A stretch of 64,000 bases of DNA, from NCBI RefSeq assembly GCF_000699445.3, contig NC_067195.1, positions 85,756,569 through 85,820,568 of the forward strand, given 5' to 3'. Positions 48,968 through 60,300 of the stretch are shown here, one piece after another (position 1 is the first letter of the stretch; every line of letters starts with the position of its first letter). The position numbers and the translations under genes are program-made. The DNA is from Schistosoma haematobium (Eukaryota > Platyhelminthes > Trematoda > Strigeidida > Schistosomatidae). Below the pieces are notes generated by a model. It ran no database searches. It was not told where the DNA came from and saw only the letters and a list, made by a program, of their open reading frames with translations.

Positions 48968-51021
48968 GATTCCTGGGTGCGAAAGGTCATGCAGTTGACG
49001 AAATACTTGTCGACGACAGGCTCGGGGGACGAAAGGGCGGTTGTTACCCGTTGAAACGTCGCAAATGATAGATGTATTTGAGAAAGGGATGGGTACTTGT
49101 TTAAGGTTCAAGTTAGACTTGTCTTTGCAGCTTTTATATCTGCGTCGTCTACTTGCAATTTTGCGATTGTTTCCAGATTGATGTCTTGCTTACGTACCAG
49201 AGTGTTTACGTCCTTTCATGATAATGCGTGTGCTACGACGTTAGTGTGTCCTTTGACAAATTGAATATCTGTCGTAAACTGGGAGATGTAATCCAATTGT
49301 CGTGCTTCGCGAGGTGAATGTCGGTCGTACGAAGTGTTGAATGAGTAACATAAAGGTTTGTGATCAGTCATGATGGTGAAAGTTCGTCCTTGTAGTAAGA
49401 AGTTAAAGTGTTTAACGGCTAAGTAGATAGCGAGTAACTCCCGTCCAAAAGTACTATAACGTTCTTGTGCTGGCGATCTCTTGGAGAAAAAGGCAATGGG
49501 GGTAATCGTGTTGTTTACCCGCTGTTGCAATACTGCCCCGACGGCTTTTGTGAAGCATCTGTGCACAGGATCAACAGTGTTGTGGGATCGATATTTAGGT
49601 GTTGGAGCATGGCAGCATTGGCAATCATGAATTTAGCTTTTTCAAATGCTACTTTGGCATCAGAAGGTAACTTAGATATTTGGTTCTTTTCTTTCTTGGT
49701 ACCTGATTTATCGTTTTTCAGTAAATCTGTCAACGGCTGTAGTACATCGGCGCAATTTGGTAGAAATCGTCGATAAAAATTGCATGTTCCAAGAAAACGA
49801 CGTAGGGATTTTACTGAGGTTGGTTCTGGGTAGCTGGTGATGGCTTTGACTTTTCTTCAAGCGGTTTAATTCCTTAGGAATCAATGTGGTGTCCCAGGAA
49901 TTCCAGAGTTGAGGCGCCAAATATACACTTCGAAGGGTTGATTACAACACCATAACTTTTGAAACGTTCGAAAAGCGTGTGTAAGTGCTGAACATGTTCT
50001 TCAGTGGAAGAACTAGCGATTAAAACATCGTCGACATAGACAAATACAAAATCCAAACCTCTAGTTACTTCGTCCATAAATCTCTGGAAGGTTTGAGCAG
50101 CGTTTTTAGTCCGAAAGGCATCCTCAAGAATTCAAACAAGCCAAAAGGTGTGATTACGGCTGTTTTTTCGATATCCTCAGGTGCCATCGGTATTTGATGA
50201 TATGCTCGGACTAGATCTAACTTCGAAAAGATCTGTTTTCCATGTAGATTTAAAGAAAAATCGTGCAGATGAGGGATCGGATACCTGTCTGGGATAGTCT
50301 GGTTATTTAAACGGCGATAATCTCCACATGGGCGCCAGTCTTGGTCTTTCTTGGGAACCATATGGAGCGGCGAGACCCAAAGACTATTGGATTGTCTAAT
50401 AATCCCAAGTTGCATAATGTGTTCGAATTCTCTCTTAGCGAACTGCAACTTGTTTGGAGGGAATCTTCTCGCCCTGGCGCGAATGGGTGGTCCTGTAGTA
50501 GTGATACTGTGTTGAACATGATGTGTGGAGCGTTCGCTTTGGTAATCAGCTCTGGTTATACTTTCATATTTCGACAGGATATCGGTGAAAATTTTATTTT
50601 CAGGTCTTATTATTCGGACTCCATGAATATCGTAATTGGAGATAGTTGTGCCGCTGACCTGTAAGCTTGTGTTCTTGTCAATTAGTTTCTTTTTCCCCAT
50701 ATCTACAAGTAGGTTGTAAGCACCGAGAAAGTCGGCCCCGAGAATGGGTTGTTTGATTTCAGCTACGATGAAAACCCATGTGAAACGCCTGCGAAGATCG
50801 AGATCTAAGATAAGTGATTGTTCGCCGTAAGTTTTAATGACTGTGTTATTGGCTGCGACTAGAGACAATTTAGTACTCTGAGAGTGCCGTCGTTGAGAGA
50901 GGTGTAATGGGATAATGCTGATTTCGGTTCCTGTATCGACCAGAAAATCCGAGCCCGAAATTTGATCCCCGACGTGAAATAGACGGCTCGGATAGTGGCC
51001 AGAAACAGGCTCCGCCATCAC
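48968..51021 (-). pseudogene. pol: gypsy pol (protease-RT-RNase H), inverted copy 5
   Basis: 318 open codons (50065-51021) for protease and N-terminal RT, YVDD in 49874-50077, RNase H at 49216-49566. It carries the same breaks as the others and the C-for-T and short A-run states of copies 3 and 4. Confidence 0.87.
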
Positions 51022-51917
51022 TGTCTGGCCGGGACGTTTCCCTGATTCTCTGTGTCAGCCGCAGAAAATGTGCACGGTCGTGTGCAACGCCGTGCTTTGG
51101 TGCCGTATTTTTAGTGATACCAACAAACTTCGGATGTTTGCTTCGGTGACCGTGACCGTTGTCTAGAAAAGGATCTTCGTTTGGAAGAGGATCTCAATTG
51201 TCTGGCTTGGACGGTTGCGATTGTCGTCTGTAGTGACGCTAGCTGGCCCGTTAATTGCGTTAACTGCCTTTGGAAGGAGGCTAAACAGCTAATATCTGCT
51301 GGTCCAGGTGGTTGCAATGAGTTCACACAGTGATTGTCGTGGTAGACTTCCATCATTTTATCCGCCATGTCGGCTAAGTCATCAAGTGCGACGGATTTCC
51401 CTGAAACACTGAGAATTTGTCTAACGCTGTGTGGTAATCTTTGAAACCACATTTGCTTTAGGAGGGTTTCGTCTAGCTTGTATGGACCGGCAAGCTGTTT
51501 CATGTGGCGGAGAAGTTGGGAGGGTCTCTTATCTCCCAAGTCACAAGACGTTAGCAATTGTTGCAGTCTTTTCTTATCTGAGACCGATGTACGTTGAATT
51601 ACTGCTGCCTTTATCTTATCATATGGTTCAGATTCTGGCACGTGGTCGATTAAATCCCCGACTTCAGCGACAATCTCAATGAGAAGTGCGCCGACTACAT
51701 ATGCATACTTTGTTGCCTGAGATCTTATGCCTCTAGCCATGAATAAAGCTTCAATTTTGGCAAACCAGACTCGTGGGTTATTAGCTCCATAAGTTGGGAG
51801 TCTGAATTCTGAGATAGTATTAACTGAACTTAAATTATTTTCAGTAGAGTTCGACAATGAGAGAAAAGTTGTTATCGGAGGCGAATCCATATCAATTAGT
51901 TTAGTGGGAGAGGACAT
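51018..51917 (-). pseudogene. gag: gypsy gag, inverted copy 5
   Basis: 268 codons open to the shared zinc-knuckle TAA (51111-51113), with the remainder to 51018. Confidence 0.85.
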
Positions 51918-51998
51918 TACGAGAAAAATAAACCAGTAAATCGTGTGAAATGGTAAACAATATAACAGTTAGGATAAACACGATGTTCACCAAATAAT

Positions 51999-52468
51999 TG
52001 TGGTGGACCAGACGATATATAAACGCAAAAAGTATCAACAAAGTTAATAAAGATAAATAGTAATATTAATATATACCAGTTAAATGTTACAAATACAATA
52101 AAAATGGGACTTTACTTAAGTTCACCAAAATGATGCGTGTTCGGCTTTAGTCTGCTACAATAAATCCACAATTATAGATGCTTGGTAATTCCAAACGTAT
52201 CGATGAAATCTCCAGTGGTGTAATCCAAAGTGAGTTATGGTGTATTCGCACTCACAGTCTATGAATGTAAATAATATTTGTTTTAGATTTCAGTTAACTC
52301 AATCTCGAATGAAAATAGAACGAGGAATGTGTGAGAAGTAGTGTATTTGTTAGCCAGCAACAGTATGTCACGCTATGTTAGTATCACAACAGAAAAAGTG
52401 TTCAAGGTCATTTACTAAAACAACAGGTACAATCATTTAATGATGAATATACAGACAGTGAACGATCG
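51999..52468 (-). repeat. 5' LTR of inverted copy 5, truncated
   Basis: Starts (minus sense) within the LTR: similarity fades at about 52460-52468, so the outer 60-100 bases of the LTR are missing and unrelated sequence follows. No target-site duplication can be identified. Confidence 0.75.
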
Positions 52469-52910
52469 GTCGGTCCTGACGATAAATATTGTGTGATCGC
52501 CATTTCTATGTTAGAAGTCCAGTAAATGAACATCTGAATAATGTACATTCTTTTCGTTGTATATTCCCAGCAACCACTTTGTCTCTTATTGAGCTTCTTG
52601 TAACTTTGACAACGAAAGGTTGTACACTTTTCAGAAATACACCAGGATAGGTTTTGCGGTTACTAGACATAATAATATATTAAAACAAACAAAAATATAT
52701 AACTTGTTGAAATATCTAGATGGCAGGAGTAGTTAGCCCAGATGCTCAATCAGGCCGCCTTTGTGATGAAAATGCACACTTCCCAACGTTGTTAGAGATG
52801 CCATATTTTTGAGTGTTTATATTTTCCAAGATAAATAAACGTAACGAATTCCTGTTTCGTTACTTTCTTTATTTCAATGTATATGTATAAGTAATAAAGA
52901 AATGTAAACC

Positions 52911-53169
52911 GACAACAATAATGATCATAACAAATGATACAATGTTATAACATAGAACACACCGACTCAATCGCTTCCGTATATCAAGAAAATGCAAATG
53001 TCTATTATTATTATTAATATGGTTACTATATAAATAATCATATTATATATTGTTATAGTTAATAACAATAATTATCGATATCTTGTGTATTATTGGTACA
53101 CTGCCACGATTTCATCAGTCCGTTCCAAGTTATAACATTGTATCATTTGTTACGATAATTATTGTTGTC
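52911..53169. mobile_element. MITE-like element with 41-bp terminal inverted repeats
   Basis: 52911-52951 and 53129-53169 are reverse complements with only two differences that I can see (ends GACAACAATAAT / ATTATTGTTGTC). The AT-rich interior of about 180 bases has no coding capacity. No target-site duplication is evident. It could be a non-autonomous DNA transposon or a simple hairpin. Confidence 0.5.
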
Positions 53170-56100
53170 AGTCCATAAGTAGCCTTCACACATATATAGC
53201 TTTATTCTTAAGCTATTTACTCTTTATGAACATATCTTCAGGAAACCCTTAAATAAGTCTCCCTTAAACGACATCCTTTGGGTCTTTTAATTTTTCTATC
53301 CCGCCTTTTAAAGTTACATACAACTTTGATTCATCAGACTTGAAAACTATTTTGTGGATAACTGTATCAGTTTTCAACGAGACAAATTCGTGCACACATG
53401 CCCACTACTTTCGAATAGCACTCGATAGAGTACCAGAAGTTTTAGCTAAACCGGATCACAAAAAGTCATATTATACTTTGTAGCGTGATTTGATAATATC
53501 CATTTCTGTAACCGAGAAACAAGCTGTTGAACAGCTTGTCAATCATGTGCAGTTGTTGGATAGGACTCCCGTGCTGCTAAATAAATTTATGAAAGATCTA
53601 TTAGGAGACAGGAAAATACACAGTGAATTATCTAAATAATTATGGCTCAGCCGACTTCTGTTGATTGTGTAACTGTTTCTAGCAGTCGGAGATAGCGGTG
53701 AGGATACAGATAATATCGCAACAACGGCTGACAGCATATAAAAAAAATCACAAAAACCAATTTTTAATTACATTAACCGATTGTAGAGTAGGGGATCAAT
53801 AAATTACAGAATAAGATAAGTATTTTATGCCAAAAGTTGAAAGCGATTACGTTAATGTCGAACCAAATTGATGGTCTCGAAGAAGTTCGCGCACCTGAAG
53901 TCAATCATTCTTCAGTGGACGTCTAACTCCTTTAATATGGCGGCATTATCAAACATAAAGAAAAAGAGCAGGCAAGATTAGACTGCCTTGAAAATTTAAA
54001 GTGATAGAGAAACGATCCGCTGGTTGTCGGTGATTACTACATCAGTTGGGGTAACTCCTAGAAGTAACCGTTTGTATACACACAGTATATATATTTTTAT
54101 ATACATGACATGAATATTCGAAATAAGTTCGTCATCAGGATACACTAAGCTAAGATTTGGTAGCATTTGACACTAGTTAGGGTATAGCCCAACAGTTGCA
54201 ACTATGACTATGAAGCTGGGTGACAAATGACCGGATAAATTAAAGAGGATCAGTTCCTTCAAGGTTATGGGTACTACTTGCTGTTGAGTGTCATATAGCA
54301 TGAAGCCTTAATCCATGGTTTCCTGTCGACTAACTCCAACCGCCACCTTATATCTCCACACAATACCAAGAATGTTAGTTCACTTTCACCAGAGGTCACA
54401 TTGAAACTTGATCAAACAGAGTTCGATCAACACCAAGAACGACTTGACATAAATCACATTGTTCACTATCCATTGATCAATCAAATGTGAATCTGTTGTT
54501 TTGTTTGTGTCAAGTGAAATGTATTTTAGTAAATTATATTGTACTATTTTCATCAATCATCCATGCATTGGATAAATTTGTTTATAACCAGTCAACATGT
54601 TCGTGATATGTTTAAGAAGATTTAAACCGGTGTCACATGAGAATACGTTTGTACAGTTCCAATGAAAATGTAAATACATCAATTGAAACAAAGTAGTGTG
54701 ACTACTTTTGTTGTTTATATCTCTCACAGATTACGAATAAGCAAAGATTTAAAACAAGAATGAATGATCAAAATGTCCTTGATACTTAATCACAATCATC
54801 ATATGGAGCTACAAATTAATAAGAGTTATTATTTCTACAAATCGTGATGTAAACCTAATCAATATAGTTTAAAAAATTAAGGTTATTTGTATAAACAGGA
54901 GAAATTTGTTAAGTGGTTTTCCTCGAAGTGGAGTAATTTCTGAAACGTGATAGGTAATCAGTGAAACGAGATAAAGGAGGTGATCACACGTGCTTGGGTT
55001 GTCAGCTGGTTGTAAGTAGTCTGTTGGAAATTCCGGATAAAGATTTGGGAATCGTTGACAAAGTGAACCTCGAATTCAAATATAGATTAAGCTGATCAGT
55101 GAATTCGGTCTCCTGAAACCTTGCTTCTCAACCCAAAACATCATCACTGAGGTACACTTTCATCGACTGACCACCTGTAGGATTGGGATGTTTACCACTG
55201 GTCGTTCACTTGATGACAACCAATATCATGTTTATCCAGTTCTCTAGCGTTAACCGAAGTCTCTCGATCAGGTTACAGTGTTTTGCTGATCTAAGTGACT
55301 TAACACCACTGGCACTGTGATTTGATTTTAGGAACTTAGAGGTAGTCACCAGGAAACCTTGATTGACTTAGGTTCTCTGATGGCTTCCACTCATGAGTAG
55401 CACACACCTCAGAAGATGAAAAGAACTTGTGATACAGAACTGTTTAATGAGAAACGTTTGATTAAAATAGAGGGATAAAACACATTATTTGTGCTGGAGA
55501 TTTTCGGAACAACAAAACATCTGTTCACAACCCTGTACTATCCAATAACCATCCATTTAAAGTCATTTCGTTGTTGCGAATAAATGTGACATATATTGTG
55601 CATTAAGTAATCTCATCTCAATTACAGTGTCCTTAGCAGGACGCATTAAGGCAATTATCACTCGATTGAAGTATTTTCAAACGTTGTTCAGGTTACTGAT
55701 GGATTTTCAAATATTTATATTTATTTCAACCCCCATTCTACGACAACTGAAATGAATTCCAAACAAGATAGCCTAGTACGCATTTTGTCCAGGAAAAACG
55801 GGACATTGAAGGTAGATTTTATTGTTAGTCTAAACACAAACAGAATAGCGTAATTCTCGATATCTTATCAGCATAAATAGTTTGAAACAGTCTACATAAT
55901 GATCAGAATGTTTGTTCATAGAAGTCAACTATCCATGAAACTGTCTGACAAACCAAAATATTTACTCCCGATATTACTTTGTGTGTTAAGTTCAGAAATT
56001 AATGCCAACTATCATTTGACAAATTCATCACTATTCAGTGTTGATACACCTTCACAACCGATAATCAATTCGTTCCTTCTTTACCAAATGGCAAAATGGG

Positions 56101-57364
56101 AATTTTCATTATAACCAACCATCAGTTGTAGAAATGATGTGGTTATTGAATTAGGCAAAGTGCATGTTTATTCCAGTTGATCCTTCTTCTATTTCACTCG
56201 AATTAAACTCCCAAGTACATCACTTTAATCTCAATTGAATGATGCTAGTCATTACCGCGGTATCTGAGTCTTCTTAAATAACTCCAAGTTATCAGTGCTT
56301 GAGCAAGTTTGTACTCAAATATAATGTCTCTTTGATCGAAACCTTTAATTCGACATTGTAAGTGATACAGTAATCAACTGGTTCACGTTCCTATAGATGT
56401 GCGTGTGCTGAAATGCTTTTGCTTTTCAAATAGGAACACCCACTATAGATCACGAATGAGTCACAAGCCTGTAGTGATCTACTTTTATCAAGAGAACGCG
56501 ATTGGTGTAATGGAAACAGTTATTATTATAACCGATTGTATCAAAGATTGTTTTACTGTACTTGTTTGTTTCGCTGTACCAAAATGCATACATTCTTCCG
56601 TTGATTGTGACCTTGCGCGAACTGGGTTACGCTCAGTAACCCCACTTGTAAACCTTGGCACGATCTCGGTATTCTTTCGATACCACGAGATCTCCAACAA
56701 ATACATCTTGACTACAGTCATCAACTGCCTTCTGATACTTGGCACTATAAAGACGTCAAGACTGTTGAACAATTCAAAAACAGTCTAGAATATATTCAAC
56801 AACAAATATATTAACAACAATGACATATTCATTCATGTTTATTAGTTGTTTAAATCTTTTCATTAATATTTAGGACTGTAATTGATCAATCACTTTTTAG
56901 CATATGCATTGATAATACCTATGATAATTAGGAGTATTTGAGTTATAGTACGAACTACGAATCCCAGAAATAAAGTAATCGGATCAAGAAGTACTAGATA
57001 AGCACAAACGAGTGTACTGTATTTTGAATTCGAAATCAAGCATTCAACAAGTACAAAGGAATAATCAGTTCATTCAAACACCACAATACCTTAAATCACA
57101 AGTATTATTATAAGTAAAGATGGATAGTGATTAACATTGGAATCCAGATACATCCTCCATTCACAACATGTCCCAAATCGAAAGAAACACACATTCTAGA
57201 TCTCATTGTTAATCATCATCAATCTCTGCTTATATAGTCTTATAGTCAATTGTATTATCAAATGAAAAGTAACAACATTGTTTATCAAATCATCATCATA
57301 GAATGACCATACATTTGTTGATCTCTATTAATTTATACTTTATAAACTTATTTCAATGAGGAAA
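53170..57364. other. Intergenic region, no gene seen
   Basis: Non-repetitive-looking DNA downstream of the alpha-mannosidase gene. The longest open stretch, 56399-56788 (129 codons, plus), has no recognisable domain and overlaps a 94-codon minus frame; neither is convincing. Confidence 0.35.
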
Positions 57365-60300
57365 TTATATAGAATCATTTATTTCATAACTTAATAGGTA
57401 TGTCATTATTTTATCTGGAGGTAGTTTCAAACTAATACTCGATGAGTTCATTTCATAGTTTTTTACGACACCTTGAGATATTGGTTCCGTTGGCCAATGT
57501 AGTCTATGTAATATAACATCTTCTTTTAATCGATCAGCTGTTAATATCATCTCTGTTACATCAATTATTGTAATACCATAGAATAAATGTGTAACATCTA
57601 TCTGTGTATATTCAGAATTATTCAATGTATGCATATTTTCAAATCTGACAAGAAGTTGTTTTTTACATTCTGCTTTGTCAACAATATTTAAAGGCCATGA
57701 TATTAAACTAAGCAAATGTATGTTATTCGGTAAAGATTTTGTAATTCCACTCCATCCATTAAAATGATTTGATAAATTCAATTTATTCACTGGAATAAAC
57801 ATTGGAAGGATTGGTCTACGCATTGTTTGAGCAATCATTCGATCTTCATATTCAATGAAATATAATTCATCAAATCGTATTTTATGTGTACCTCGAACAA
57901 TTAAACCTATTAGGTAAAAAAGAATATAAGTGAAATTACTGTATTCAGTGTCAAGTATTTATCATATAGAATATAATAGATTATAATTATGGTGTGTGCT
58001 ACTTATATTCACATAAGTAGCATATGATGTTAGTCGTAAACAGAAAGTCTGGAAGCAGAGAGACAAGAGGATCGAACGGTAAAGAATGGAAACAGGATGC
58101 AATTTGTATGAAAATGCAAGAACAATGAAGTCTGAGTCATTTTGAGACAATTGGTGGATATTTTGCAAATTACGTATTTACTTTATGATTGTTAGATTTT
58201 ATTAACATGTCCTGTAATTTGATGTCGAATACATTTGATTGTCCCCACTAGTGTTCTGTTCACAACAATAGTAACCCAGAGGGAATTCAAAGTATTGTCA
58301 AATAATTAGTGATAATCGGGTAGATATTGACTACTGTCAACCATTCAACCTCAATTAGAGAACAGTGTGACATAAATTCATTCAAATGTTTAAACACGTT
58401 ATGGGTGTGGTCCATGAAATCTCATCATAACACGAGATATAAGACAGATAGATGGAGAGAGAGAACATGGAATTGGTTCTTTTCTCAAAAATAGTACATT
58501 GAATTTAGTGATGTAGTGAGTTTTTTGGAATTATAATTGTGTGAAACTAACGTCTGTGACCAAATAACTAAGCTATGAAACTCCAAATGATTAATGTTAT
58601 AATGGACGAGAACACAAGTGAGGGATAATCAAATGTAAATTAACACAACGTTACAGAATATCTTAGTCAAATCTAAAAACCATACAGTGAATCCTTCATT
58701 TGCAAAATGTCAATCAATCATTTCAGACTTGATTGTTTCTTCGTTACCATACTATTCATTCTCTGTTCTCGTTCTGTTTTCTTTGATCTTCTTAATTTTC
58801 TGCCTCCAAGCGTTTCACTGTCGATTGATGATACATACTACTTTTATATATCGACATCAATAGCACACCACACTATGATCGATTGGTTCCTTATGCTGAG
58901 AATCACATATTAATGATGAAAAAATCTAGCACTAATTCATAAATATTATTAAGCGTAGTTCTCATCTAGAAAAGAAGATATATCTTACATGATCTGAGTT
59001 GTTATGGTAACCATAATCTACAATTGTACACCACGGTTAACTCAGGTTAAAAAATTGTGACAGTGAAAAAATTATAGGTTACTTATTTACAATCAAACAA
59101 CTTCAAGGTCAGAATTTTCAATACAAATGTCAAGGCAGTTCTACTGTATCAGGTGGAAACCTGGAGAACTACGAAAGCCACCATTCAGAAGATAAAAGTA
59201 TTTATTAACAGTTGTCTACGTAAAATACTTCAGATCCGTTGGCCAGACACTATTAGCAACAACCTAGTGTGGGAGAGAACAAACCCGATCCCAGAGGAGC
59301 AAGAGATCAGGAAGGAGCGTTGGAAGTGGATAGGATACACATAGAGGAAAGCACCCAACTGCGTCACAAGACAAGCCCTCACATGGAATCCTCAAGGGAA
59401 AAGGAGGAGGGGAAGACCAAAGAACACATTACGTCGAGAAATGGAGACAGGTATGAGAAGAATGAACAACAATTGGATAGAACTAGAAAGGAAGACCCAG
59501 AACAGAGTGGATTAGAGAATGTTGGTCAGCGGCCTATGCTCGAGGGTAACAGGTGTAAGTAAGTAAGGTCAGTTTATAACGCAGCGCGTTGTTATGAAAG
59601 AGAACTGTACGGAACTGGTGTTTATCAATATAACACGGGTTCCCCTTTTGGATCCTTAGAGTTTGTGAAACTCAGTATACCGGTTGTAAAAGAATGTATG
59701 TTTATATTTAGGAGCTTGACTTTATGGTATGAATACAAATAAGTAAGTAAGTAATTCTTGACTATTAGTCATTTCATAAAACCGTTGCACACTTTACATT
59801 GGTTGATAATACGTAAAGCATATTCATCTTATCTTCTATAAAACCATTGTCTATTTACACTTTAAATGATACTTACCTTTATTGTCTAATCCTAATTCCA
59901 TTAATGGTTCATTTACACCTAAATTATCATCATAAACTGTTTGACGATGTAGCATCAATTCTAATTGACCATCTTTTAAACTTGTTCCACCATGACTACG
60001 ATCTGTATAGATTGCTAAACCAAATAGAATTTTTTCATTTAACCATTCAAGTAAAATATTTTTAATCATAATTCTATTGACAATTGGATAATAATTACCA
60101 GTAATATTTTGTATTTCATGATATTGAATTGGTAGACTCCAATCATCTCTGCGATTACGTAAACGTTTTATTAAACGTCTACCAGATGAATCTGTGAAGA
60201 ATTCACCTTAATGATAGAAATAATTTGAAATTTAAGATATCAGTTAAACAAACCATAAAGTAATATTCATAGAGGTTTTGTGGATATTATAGTAATTTGA

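Larger units (their letters stand above)
26121..52468. mobile_element. Ty3/gypsy block: four tandem copies plus one inverted
   Basis: Gag starts at 26723, 32224, 37731 and 43231 (plus) and 51917 (minus) fix a plus-strand period of 5500-5507 bases. Adjacent copies share one LTR. The order within a unit is LTR, gag, protease, RT, RNase H, solo-LTR insert, integrase, about 450 noncoding bases, next LTR. No envelope-like frame is present. All copies carry the same insert and the same coding breaks. Copy 4 is truncated at 46401 and the inverted copy 5 lacks the outer part of its 5' LTR. Intact relatives copy themselves through an RNA intermediate in virus-like particles; none of these can be autonomous. 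Confidence 0.9.

Noticed and set aside
26121..52468. Tandem gypsy units as CRISPR-like or satellite repeats
   Set aside because: Each 5.5-kb unit has LTRs, gag and pol in order; it is a retrotransposon array.
56399..56788. 129-codon open frame, plus strand
   Set aside because: No domain, overlapping antisense frame of similar length, no promoter or splice evidence.
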